From Methylomonas rosea (lineage in GTDB: Bacteria; Pseudomonadota; Gammaproteobacteria; Methylococcales; Methylomonadaceae), in NCBI RefSeq assembly GCF_024505055.1, contig NZ_JANIBL010000007.1:1-64000 (forward strand): a stretch of 64,000 nucleotides of DNA, written 5' to 3'. Shown here one piece after another: positions 54,207 to 61,729 of the stretch (positions are counted from its first letter, which is position 1; each line of letters begins with the position of its first letter). Made by a program: the position numbers and the translations under genes. The notes under the pieces were generated by a model. The model had not been told where the DNA came from. It made no database searches and worked only from the letters and a program-made list of their open reading frames with translations.

Positions 54207-55070
54207 ATGAACGCCAATACCGAAGCCGATCTATCTTGCCGTACCCTATACCCCATTGTCTTGTTACACGGCATCGGCTACCGCGACGATATGTTGATGC
54301 TGAACGCCTGGGGACGTATTTCTAAAACCCTGGAGGCCGCCGGTGCTCGGGTTTTTCAGGGCGGTCTGGATGCCTGGAATAGTCATGAAAACAGCGCGCT
54401 CGCGCTGAAGCCAAATATTGAACAGGTACTTACTGAGACCGGTTCGGTAAAGGTCAATATCATCGCTCATTCCAAAGGCGGCCTGGAAGCGCGCTATCTG
54501 ATTTCCAAATTGGATATGGCCGATAAGGTCGCAAGTCTGACTACGGTTTGCACCCCTCATCATGGCTCGGCCGTGGCGGATCTGGTGGCTGGCGACATTC
54601 CCGATACCCAAAACCTGTTGAGCATAAATTTCTTCAAACGCCTGATGCAGCGCTTGGGATTTGGGGCGATGGACATCTTGGCCAGAATCACCGGCGATAA
54701 AAGCCCGCAAGCGGGTATGGCCATTCGACAGCTGACTCATAAGTATCTGGCGGAATTTAATCAACAGGTACCCGATATGCCGGGCGTTTACTACCAAAGC
54801 TACGGCACCCTGATGCGCCGGGCTATCGACGACCCGGTTTTTGCTGCCACCCATGTGTTGCTGAAGCGCACAGAAGGCGACAACGACGGCATGGTCTCCA
54901 CGCTATCCTGCCAATGGGGTAGATTTCGCGGGCTGATAGGCGAGGGCAATCCGGACCACGGCTTGTCGCATGGCGACTTGGTGGACTATCGCGGCGTGCT
55001 GCTGACACATTTCAATGTACCGGCAGTGTATCTCGACATCGTCAAAGACCTAAAACAACAAGGCTTTTAA
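54207..55070 (+). CDS. Lipase-like alpha/beta hydrolase without signal peptide
   Basis: A 287-residue esterase/lipase of the Pseudomonas lipase-like group. The oxyanion strand is LYPIVLLHGIGYRDD (His21-Gly22). The nucleophile elbow is IIAHSKGGLEARYL with Ser89 (AHSxGG instead of GHSxGG). TTVCTPHHGSAVADL is a lipase signature, and the late Asp (EGDNDGMVS) and His (HGDLVDY) are plausible triad members. Secreted lipases of this group carry a leader; this one begins MNANTEADLSCRTLYPIVLL and appears cytoplasmic, fitting an intracellular ester or lactone step in the same pathway. 22-base gap from the previous gene, GTAGGAGA as ribosome site. Confidence 0.8.
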   Translation: MNANTEADLSCRTLYPIVLLHGIGYRDDMLMLNAWGRISKTLEAAGARVFQGGLDAWNSHENSALALKPNIEQVLTETGSVKVNIIAHSKGGLEARYLISKLDMADKVASLTTVCTPHHGSAVADLVAGDIPDTQNLLSINFFKRLMQRLGFGAMDILARITGDKSPQAGMAIRQLTHKYLAEFNQQVPDMPGVYYQSYGTLMRRAIDDPVFAATHVLLKRTEGDNDGMVSTLSCQWGRFRGLIGEGNPDHGLSHGDLVDYRGVLLTHFNVPAVYLDIVKDLKQQGF

Positions 55071-55126
55071 GCGGGGCTTAACCGTCCGGCCTAAGCAGAA
55101 AATATAACAAGTGCAGGGGAAGGACC

Positions 55127-57520
55127 ATGAACAACTATCTCAATGTCGCCAATTTCCCAACCGCGTCCGCGCAAGAACAGCAAGCACTGGCAAGCGCTCT
55201 CGACGCCATTATCAACAACGATCTCAAAGCCGGCGCACTGCCTATGCTCGGCAGCTATCGCAAGATTTTGGGCGATAACCTGCGCCGGGATGAGTGGGAC
55301 GGTATCCACGAAAAACTGCTGACCCTTTTCAAGTGCGGCACCAGTACGCCGCTGGACGGGCCGATGATAGGTGTGTCGATGTCCATCCGCGATAGCGATT
55401 ATTTCAAGGAAGCCGCCAAGAAACACGGCGAGAACCGCTCCATGCTCGCGCATCTGGAATGGATGGCAACCCTGTGGAATGTCACTTACGCCAGTACCGG
55501 TTTATGGATGGGTAAGACCTTTGAGCCGGTGGCTAAAGAGGTATTTGCCGCCAAATGCGGCCACGATCCGGTCGCGATCTTTAATTTCGATCCGGAAACG
55601 GCTCGCATCGGCCGGAATTTTTTCCGCGAACCGGATGATCCCAATTTCATTCAAAGCTTGGGCATGCCGGTGCTCACCCAGTTCTGGAATCTGCGGGACC
55701 GGCCGTTGGATACCAAGGCACAGGGCTTCGATAGCCAATTGCTTACGCAAAATTTGGCCAAAGAAAAAGCCATTCCGTATGTAAAAACCGGTGGAATTTT
55801 CCTGTCCTTGCCTGGCAAGTCCGTGGTTCCAGACATGTACGGTAAAGCCGTTTATCAGCTCAATTATCGTTGGCATGATTTGCATCCGGCGTTCCCGATG
55901 ACCCGCTTAATCGACGAGTTGGTACAGATCGAGGATGGCGTCTATCTGGGGCAATTGGTCATGGCCACCCATCATTACAGCTTGGGTACGTTGCAGTTAC
56001 CGTTGTTTGGCGATCATCCGCCAGAGTGGGAGTTGGGCGAAGCCTATACCGGCGATAACTCGGTCGATTACGGCTACCAAAATAACGGCTTCTTTTTGAT
56101 GATAGATACCGCACGCGCCAGGGAAGCGTTTGCGGACGAAGCCTTCCCCAATTTACGGCCTCGGCCCGGCGAGAGTGGCTGGAAGGAACTGGGCTATGAC
56201 AAACCTAGGCGCGCCCAACCGGACGCCGTAGCGGACGGCGTGGATTGGGTGACTGGTTGGCGCGATGATCCCGAGTTGCAGCGTAAATTCACAACCTTTT
56301 GTTTGGAAGCGTCGCCTAAAAATGCCGATGGCGATGTGCGCGAGTTACTGCAGCCAGGCGAATCCATTTTGCAGATGTTGCAACGCCAGCAGGGCAAAAT
56401 TTCCGCAGCCAGCGGTTTCGACGATCACCTGCGGCATTTTGAAGTGTTGAATCGATTGTTTCGCTGCGGCGTTGCGCCACACATCGCCGATGGCGTGTTT
56501 CAAGGTCAGGGCAGAGGCTACAACACCCGTTTCGATGCGCCGGAAGCGCGCGATTGGTATGGGCAGAGCGATCCGTGCAGCGGCTTTGATTATTACCACG
56601 GTGCCACGCTAAATTTGCATTGGGGCTTTGGCGACAGCTTTATCGCCAACATCGCCCGCAGCTTGCAGGAACACAGTATGATTCCGGCCGCGCTGGCCGA
56701 TAAGCTGCAAAACGATCCGCGCGCACCCAATTTGCTGAATGCGGTATGGGCCAATATCGGCCGCTTTATTTTTCCGTGGGCCGGCAAGTCTTTCGAGCGT
56801 ATCAGCGGTCGCAAATTGAGTATGCTGCTGGACGAAAGCGACGATCTGGCGCAACGCTATCCGGAGCGGGTGGCCGAGCTAAAAGCCCATCCGGCCAGCT
56901 TTCCGCATTACGCCTTGGTCGAGAAAAATCGTGAGCATTATTGGCAACAGCCGGGTGTTTACGCCGAACATCTCAGCAGCGGCAGTTGGGACCGAGGTAT
57001 GTCGAAAACTGACAAGGCCTACTGGGAACGGGAAGCCGCCGAACACTGGGTATTTGGCAATAACATCCAGGATTCGCGCATTCTGCCGACTGACGCCTTG
57101 TTCCGGGTATTGGATATGAATTACCACCCGCCGCTGCCTTCCATTCAACAATTAGCCGATGCCGGACCGTCACCGTTCGTCAGGCAGGGTTATAGCTTCT
57201 TGGGTGTAGATGATAGGGAATCGATTTTGCCGATGAACAATGGGCCGGATAAGCCCAAGACAGTGTTCCAGTTCCATTATCGCTACCCGCTGATTGGCGG
57301 TCCGGCGCCGATAGGTACCTGCCTGGACGAGCTGGTGGAAATTGCCGAAGGCTTGTTCCTGGGCCAACTGATTTATTCCACCGCCTTGCTAGTGCCGTTT
57401 CACTCGGCTACCGATCCGGCGGACTACCAATACCAGTTATTCGGTTATTTTCTATTGCTGGATAACACCTGGGAGAAACATCGGCAGGCAATAGGCTTTG
57501 ATATCAATACCCAAGTATGA
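55127..57520 (+). CDS. Unknown 797-aa protein with internal duplication, last gene of GRE operon
   Basis: I recognise no known family. The two halves are related: residues 241-285 (AVYQLNYRWHDLHPAFPMTR, LIDELVQIEDGVYLGQLVMAT) align with 712-752 (TVFQFHYRYPLIGGPAPIGT, CLDELVEIAEGLFLGQLIYST), and 63-81 (KLLTLFKCGTSTPLDGPMIG) with 440-459 (VLNRLFRCGVAPHIADGVFQ). Both contain an aromatic YGYQNNGFFLMID/YQLFGYFLLLD strand. A TGLWMGKTFEP/IFPWAGKSFER pair also matches. Rich in Trp, Tyr, Phe and charged residues; soluble, no signal peptide. GGGGAAGGACC precedes the ATG. Being last in the operon after a 56-base gap, it may be a structural or catalytic partner of the pathway. Confidence 0.85.
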   Translation: MNNYLNVANFPTASAQEQQALASALDAIINNDLKAGALPMLGSYRKILGDNLRRDEWDGIHEKLLTLFKCGTSTPLDGPMIGVSMSIRDSDYFKEAAKKHGENRSMLAHLEWMATLWNVTYASTGLWMGKTFEPVAKEVFAAKCGHDPVAIFNFDPETARIGRNFFREPDDPNFIQSLGMPVLTQFWNLRDRPLDTKAQGFDSQLLTQNLAKEKAIPYVKTGGIFLSLPGKSVVPDMYGKAVYQLNYRWHDLHPAFPMTRLIDELVQIEDGVYLGQLVMATHHYSLGTLQLPLFGDHPPEWELGEAYTGDNSVDYGYQNNGFFLMIDTARAREAFADEAFPNLRPRPGESGWKELGYDKPRRAQPDAVADGVDWVTGWRDDPELQRKFTTFCLEASPKNADGDVRELLQPGESILQMLQRQQGKISAASGFDDHLRHFEVLNRLFRCGVAPHIADGVFQGQGRGYNTRFDAPEARDWYGQSDPCSGFDYYHGATLNLHWGFGDSFIANIARSLQEHSMIPAALADKLQNDPRAPNLLNAVWANIGRFIFPWAGKSFERISGRKLSMLLDESDDLAQRYPERVAELKAHPASFPHYALVEKNREHYWQQPGVYAEHLSSGSWDRGMSKTDKAYWEREAAEHWVFGNNIQDSRILPTDALFRVLDMNYHPPLPSIQQLADAGPSPFVRQGYSFLGVDDRESILPMNNGPDKPKTVFQFHYRYPLIGGPAPIGTCLDELVEIAEGLFLGQLIYSTALLVPFHSATDPADYQYQLFGYFLLLDNTWEKHRQAIGFDINTQV

Positions 57521-57595
57521 ATAGCGGATAAGCCATATCGGCTAACAGTGGTTTATGACGGTGTTTGGCATAAACGAATCGGTTTGACTGCCGCG

Positions 57596-57618
57596 GGGAC
57601 TCTGGTTGCGAGAGTCCC
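57596..57618 (+). terminator. Terminator after the GRE operon
   Basis: GGGACTCT-GGTTGCG-AGAGTCCC, a perfect 8-bp stem with 7-base loop, is followed by CTTTG and, a little later, CTTTTTA. It lies 75 bases after the 797-aa gene and before the convergent PepSY gene, and may serve both. Confidence 0.65.
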
Positions 57619-57648
57619 TTTGACAAGGCTTTTTATCAGGGGATGGAA

Positions 57649-58173
57649 TTAACGTTTTTCGTCAGTTTCCTCGCCGATTTCCCATTCCTCGGTAGCGGTT
57701 TCGATGATTTTTCCGCTGGCGGCGTCCACTTCAATTTTGGTTTCTACGCCTTTGTCGCTGACGATGTCGAATTCATACGACGAGCTGCCGTTTTCCTCAA
57801 CTTCGTATTCGACTTCCTCAATCTTGCCGGGGTTGGCTTTTAGCGCAATCGCCGCGGCATCTTCCTCGGTGACTTTGACATTCTTTTTGAATGGCTGACT
57901 ATTAGAATCGGCCACCTCGGATTCTTTTTCGGTCAGCTTGCCGCTGTCGGCATCGCACATGAATTCCCATTCCTGGCGATTGCTGTCGCGCAGTTCCAGT
58001 TCATAAGCCCCTTTGCCGGCTACGTTAAGCTTTTCCAGTTTGACCAACTCGCCTGACTTTTCTTTTTTCACGGCTTGGATGCAGTTTTCCAGGCCTTGAT
58101 CGGCTGCTACGGCGTTAGCGGACAACATGCCGAAACCGGCTAATACAGATACTGTTAATAATGACTTTTTCAT
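57649..58173 (-). CDS. PepSY-domain periplasmic protein
   Basis: A 174-residue exported protein with a signal peptide (MKKSLLTVSVLAGFGMLSAN, cleavage near AVAAD) and two PepSY-like units: YELELRDSNRQEWEFMCDAD near the middle and DAAAIALKANPGKIEEVEYE with VEENGSSSYEFDIVSDKGVE later. PepSY domains inhibit peptidases or sense envelope state. The protein is very acidic. It precedes the LuxR-type regulator gene in genomic order but lies on the same strand downstream of it by 44 bases, so they may be in one transcript. Confidence 0.85.
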   Translation of the reverse strand: MKKSLLTVSVLAGFGMLSANAVAADQGLENCIQAVKKEKSGELVKLEKLNVAGKGAYELELRDSNRQEWEFMCDADSGKLTEKESEVADSNSQPFKKNVKVTEEDAAAIALKANPGKIEEVEYEVEENGSSSYEFDIVSDKGVETKIEVDAASGKIIETATEEWEIGEETDEKR

Positions 58174-58217
58174 AAGCTACCTCGCAAATAAAAGGAAAAA
58201 TTCCCGGATAACGGGAA

Positions 58218-58850
58218 TCATACGCTGTTATCGATAATCAAGCCATGGCAATCCGCGAACTTTCTGAGCGAGCCTCGATTATCGATAGCCAGTTTCAGTT
58301 TGATTTGAGTTTGGCAATTGGACACGGTTTTACTGCTGATGCCTAATTGCGAAGCTATCGCTTGCAGTGAACAGTCTTCGGCTAACAGACAAAATACATC
58401 GAATTCCCGTGAGCTGAGCGCGCTGAACGGTTCCAGCTGTTTTTTGATCTGCCGCATGGCCAACAACTGCGCGATGTTTTGATCCAGGTAATATTCACCT
58501 TGCATAATCTTGCGGATGATCTCGGCCAATTTCATCGTGTCGGGAATCAATCTCAACAGCCCCGTCACCCCTGCCTGCATATAAGTCACGGCATCGGTGC
58601 TGGAATGGCGAAGCAAGACTATAAGTTTACAGGAGGGTGCGATGGCTTTTATTTGATCGATCAGGGTCAGATTGTCTTGCAAGGCCGCATCACCATCGAT
58701 CATGGCTATGTCCATAGTCGCGAAATTCATCGGTTCCGCAGTATGTGGCTCGGTTGTTATGATGACAATGCCGTGTTTCTCCAACTCTTCCGGATTAACG
58801 CTAATTTCTGCAAACCCTGGTGCGGGTAGCAATAGTCTGATGACTGACAC
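58218..58850 (-). CDS. LuxR-type regulator with degenerate receiver
   Basis: A 210-residue NarL/FixJ-like regulator. The C-terminal LuxR helix-turn-helix is clear: FSALSSREFDVFCLLAEDCS and LQAIASQLGISSKTVSNCQT. The N-terminal 120 residues keep the receiver layout (AMIDGDAAL near the phospho-site, KLIVLLRHSS as the Thr/Ser strand, AGVTGLLRL after it), but the paired acidic residues expected after the first strand are missing. It may therefore act without phosphorylation. Start appears to be GTG 58850. It could control the PepSY gene. Confidence 0.8.
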   Translation of the reverse strand: MSVIRLLLPAPGFAEISVNPEELEKHGIVIITTEPHTAEPMNFATMDIAMIDGDAALQDNLTLIDQIKAIAPSCKLIVLLRHSSTDAVTYMQAGVTGLLRLIPDTMKLAEIIRKIMQGEYYLDQNIAQLLAMRQIKKQLEPFSALSSREFDVFCLLAEDCSLQAIASQLGISSKTVSNCQTQIKLKLAIDNRGSLRKFADCHGLIIDNSV

Positions 58851-59024
58851 GATATCTTGCCTATTGTCTAAACGGGTGGAATTGCAAACCTAAGCCCTCG
58901 TGGTAAGAAAGGCATTGTTCTCTGGCATCAATGGCTAACGATGACATTGCGCTGTGATCAGGCGTTTTTGGTTTGAGCCCATCTGACTTGGAGATTAACA
59001 GAAACAGGGTGTGTTAACGCTGAA

Positions 59025-59774
59025 CTAATGACTATCGATATTTTTCAGCATCCGTTCTATAGATTGCATATAGATCTGCACGCTGCTCTCAAAAGCCGGA
59101 GAAATGGCGGTAAATTGAAAACCTATCCGATGCGCCGTGCTTATCGTGCTGGTTTTGACATCGATACTGTATTTGGCGCGCAGCCCGACGTCGGCGTGGT
59201 GATGTTCTTGGTCGTGCAGGAATAAGGTGCAACTGTCTGCTTCGACAGAGGCCAAATTCTGTTGTAAATCATGGTCCGGGTTGCATAAAGCCAGCCCGCA
59301 TAAGCCAATATCCATGAGCTTGAATATTTTAACCAGGGATATTTGCTCGCCATTCGCATCGGTCATGTTAAAACCGAATTGGCAATACGTGCCGACATGC
59401 GATTGCGGTACTTTCACCCGATAATAATTACGCCGCTGCCGCCAATGCAGCCTATCCGGCAAAGGCATGGTCAACACCGCACCATGCTTGCCTTGCGCCA
59501 ATTTGATGTTCACCCCATGAAATGCCGCCTCGATCCCATCGACCTGCGTGGAGAAATGCACACGGTCGCTCAATAGCAAGCGATCCGTCAATTCTTGTTT
59601 AGGCGCCACGTCTATCGCCAAGATATTGCGCTTAGGGTCGATTTGCACAATCGCGGTCAGAAACGCTTGATTATCGGCCCCATAGCGAGCGGACAAAATG
59701 CAATTACGTTGCTGGATTTCCGTTAGGTAATTGACAATCTGTTTCTGGGTAAAAATCGCGTAGTCGTTTTCCAT
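59025..59774 (-). CDS. ycgR: YcgR-like PilZ protein (flagellar brake)
   Basis: A 249-residue protein with an N-terminal YcgR domain and a C-terminal PilZ domain (from about residue 108). The c-di-GMP-binding RxxxR stretch is RQRRNYYRVKVP, and the second motif reads LMDIGLCGLALC where D/NxSxxG is expected, Ser being replaced by Gly. In E. coli YcgR slows flagellar rotation upon c-di-GMP binding. No flagellar gene is in the window. The altered motif could weaken ligand binding. Confidence 0.85.
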   Translation of the reverse strand: MENDYAIFTQKQIVNYLTEIQQRNCILSARYGADNQAFLTAIVQIDPKRNILAIDVAPKQELTDRLLLSDRVHFSTQVDGIEAAFHGVNIKLAQGKHGAVLTMPLPDRLHWRQRRNYYRVKVPQSHVGTYCQFGFNMTDANGEQISLVKIFKLMDIGLCGLALCNPDHDLQQNLASVEADSCTLFLHDQEHHHADVGLRAKYSIDVKTSTISTAHRIGFQFTAISPAFESSVQIYMQSIERMLKNIDSH

Positions 59775-59886
59775 CGATAGTGATCATCGGTTTTGCAAAT
59801 ATTCGGAAAATATACGTTAAAAAGCGGGTTGTTGCAGGCTTGAAAGCCGTCGTCTTTAATTTTTTAATGTGGTGAAGTGTAGACAT

Positions 59887-59913
59887 GTAGGTCAGGGAGC
59901 GCCCGCACCCAAA
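59887..59913 (+). repeat. GTAG-type REP, left of RAYT
   Basis: GTAGGTCAGGGAGCGCCCGC begins at 59887, about 80 bases before the transposase gene. It shares GTAG and GGTCAGGG with the element at 60547-60583, but its right stem is incomplete. Confidence 0.5.
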
Positions 59914-59967
59914 CCTCAGAGTAAACAAACTGCCGGCAACTCCTTGTAAACCGACTCATTACCGCCG

Positions 59968-60486
59968 ATGACCAAAATTCGCAGATACCCCGCAGACAAC
60001 CGGCCGGTTTTCATTACGGCGGTTTGTTATCGGCGCAAACCGATACTCGCCGACGCAGCCGAAAAGGCGTTGTTGTTAAGCGTGATGCGCGAAGTCAAAG
60101 AAAATAAGCCATTCCGCATGCTAGCCTATGCCGTTCTCGAAGACCATTTCCATTGGCTAATCTTACCGGAGTCGGATGGCAGTTTTTCCGGCATCGTGCA
60201 ATCAGTAAAACTGCGTTTCACTCATCGTTGGAAGCGAGAACATAACGCCAACCAACCCGTCATGCTTTGGCAACGGCGATTTTGGGATCATCTGATCCGC
60301 GATACCGACGACCTGCACCGGCATATGGACTACGTCCATTACAACCCGGTCAAACATCGGTTGGTGTCCAATCCGGCGGATTACCTTTGGTCGTCGTTTT
60401 TGGCCCACCAAGCCAAGGGTCGCTATCCAAAGGGTTGGGGCGTTCAGCAAACAGCCGACAGCATACAGGCTTTGAATTTTGAGTAA
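59968..60486 (+). CDS. REP-associated tyrosine transposase (RAYT)
   Basis: A 172-residue single-domain Y1 transposase of the IS200-like RAYT family. The HUH metal motif is in LEDHFHWLILPES and the catalytic Tyr region is HMDYVHYNPVKHRLV; RRFWDHLIRDTDDL and ADYLWSSFLAH are also family-typical. RAYTs are usually single-copy genes that cut and spread REP sequences rather than themselves. REPs with the GTAG head flank the gene at 59887, 60497 and 60547, the expected substrates. The gene appears intact. Confidence 0.92.
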   Translation: MTKIRRYPADNRPVFITAVCYRRKPILADAAEKALLLSVMREVKENKPFRMLAYAVLEDHFHWLILPESDGSFSGIVQSVKLRFTHRWKREHNANQPVMLWQRRFWDHLIRDTDDLHRHMDYVHYNPVKHRLVSNPADYLWSSFLAHQAKGRYPKGWGVQQTADSIQALNFE

Positions 60487-60496
60487 CTCGGATTTC

Positions 60497-60530
60497 GTAG
60501 GGCACGTTGGCGCGAGAGCGGCTACGTGAC
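60497..60530 (+). repeat. GTAG-type REP, right of RAYT
   Basis: GTAGGGCACGTTGGCGCGAG starts at 60497, ten bases past the RAYT stop. CACGT (60503-60507) and ACGTG (60524-60528) can pair as a stem, giving a GTAG-headed hairpin. Confidence 0.55.
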
Positions 60531-60546
60531 AATTCGAAGCTAAGTT

Positions 60547-60583
60547 GTCAGGGAACGCTAGCGCGCACCCTGACCTTTTCTAC
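60547..60583 (-). repeat. GTAG-type REP, inverted, overlapping the next gene's end
   Basis: On the minus strand it reads GTAGAAAAGGTCAGGG, then GTGCGCGCTAGCGTT and CCCTGAC; the 7-bp stem GTCAGGG/CCCTGAC is perfect. With the REP at 60497 it forms a convergent pair. Its sequence encodes the last residues and the stop codon of the exosortase-type protein at 60558-61193. Confidence 0.65.
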
Positions 60584-61193
60584 AACCCCAAACAAACACT
60601 AAACCAGAAGCAAATAAGTAAGTCCCACCAGGTATCGGCACTGGACTTCCATTTATAGCTACAGATGCTTTAAAAATTACATCAGTCCAGTCAGAGGATT
60701 GGGTAAAACTTAGCTCAGTGACTGCCAGACTAATACTATCTATCGAGTACCCAGCAAAATCGATTCCGTTTGCACCCGAGATATCGCCAAAGAAAAAATA
60801 AGCTTCATTGGCAAAACTACCAACACCACCACCAACACTACCATCAATAACCCAAGACGTAATGCTATCGTTAATACCGTTGCTTAAATAGCCAACCGCT
60901 TGGTCAAACTCAGCACCTGAATTGACAATAAAAGTCCGTCCTGCATCGCTTTCCGACAAAATAATGTCAATCGCAACACCACCCGTCGTAGGCATGGCTA
61001 AATTCTGATTGCCACCAAAATCGACCGTAACCCATAAGTAATCGACTAGGCCTATCGTGCCACCCAAAGACTTGACATCAAAATGTCCTAACACACTAGC
61101 CGAAGCCATCTTAAGAGGCACGATAGCCAATAACACCGACACCAAAATTGGCAAAATCGAGGCATTTAAACCACTAAAAACATATTTTTCCAT
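60558..61193 (-). CDS. Exported protein with exosortase-type C-terminus
   Basis: A 211-residue secreted protein starting MEKYVFSGLNASILPILVSV, a signal peptide ending near ASASV. The Gly-, Ser- and Asp-rich body is followed by VPIPGGTYLFASGLVFVWG and a short basic tail, a PEP-CTERM/VPLPA-like sorting signal. The ATG at 61193 has GGAG eight bases upstream; GTG 61202 is too near it. The tail CRKGQGAR and the TAG stop are supplied by a REP element. Function is unknown; the gene is next to the RAYT. Confidence 0.75.
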   Translation of the reverse strand: MEKYVFSGLNASILPILVSVLLAIVPLKMASASVLGHFDVKSLGGTIGLVDYLWVTVDFGGNQNLAMPTTGGVAIDIILSESDAGRTFIVNSGAEFDQAVGYLSNGINDSITSWVIDGSVGGGVGSFANEAYFFFGDISGANGIDFAGYSIDSISLAVTELSFTQSSDWTDVIFKASVAINGSPVPIPGGTYLFASGLVFVWGCRKGQGAR

Positions 61194-61289
61194 TTTGAAC
61201 ACTCCAGTTATAAAAAGGCGTAGCGTATGCAGCTATAGTCTGAAATTCTCCAATCAGCTCTCCCGGTTTAAAAAGTTAACCCAGCCCGC

Positions 61290-61319
61290 GTAGGGCGCAT
61301 CAGCGAAACGTCATGCGCC
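61290..61319 (+). repeat. GTAG-type REP upstream of the exosortase-type gene
   Basis: GTAG followed by GGCGCAT (61294-61300) and its inverse ATGCGCC (61313-61319), a perfect 7-bp stem. It is the fourth REP-like hairpin within 1.5 kb of the RAYT. Confidence 0.55.
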
Positions 61320-61421
61320 GGAGTTCAAAAGCTAACAAATGACGTATACCAGCAAGCCAATCGACGGCATACGTGAATATCAAATATGTCATGAAACACC
61401 AGTGAGGATACTGGATGCTTG

Positions 61422-61658
61422 CTAACTCCGAATATTTTCCACCATAACGTACCGCAGACTCCCCGAGGCATATTTATGCAACACGCTGGCAACCAATGTC
61501 TGATAAGGCAAACCCTACTGCAAGGCTCTGCGTTGTAAAGCCGCTAAATCCCTGACGGATATTCTGATGTTGATACGCTTGTCTTTTTTAAAGATGGCTT
61601 CGGCGGCCTCAGCCAAATCGGCCTTGCGCTCCTCTTGGTCCAGTTTTAAGTTAGTCAT
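61422..61658 (-). pseudogene. RHH (CopG-like) antitoxin gene interrupted by a nonsense codon
   Basis: From ATG 61658 (GAGG just upstream) the frame gives MTNLKLDQEERKADLAEAAE and the antitoxin signature KRINIRISVRDLAALQRRAL, then a TAG at 61515-61517. Past it the same frame continues GLPYQTLVASVLHKYASGSL for 30 residues to a TAG at 61422-61424. Family members read EG-(I/L)-PYQTLIAS at this point, so TAG very likely replaced GAG (Glu). The truncated form (47 residues) keeps the N-terminal part only. No partner toxin gene is adjacent. It lies immediately after creC. Confidence 0.8.
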
Positions 61659-61729
61659 GTCCGCCTCGAAGATAGTGCCGTAGATACGCTGAACTAAGTG
61701 AAGCGCATCGAGCGCGATTGTACAGTTTT

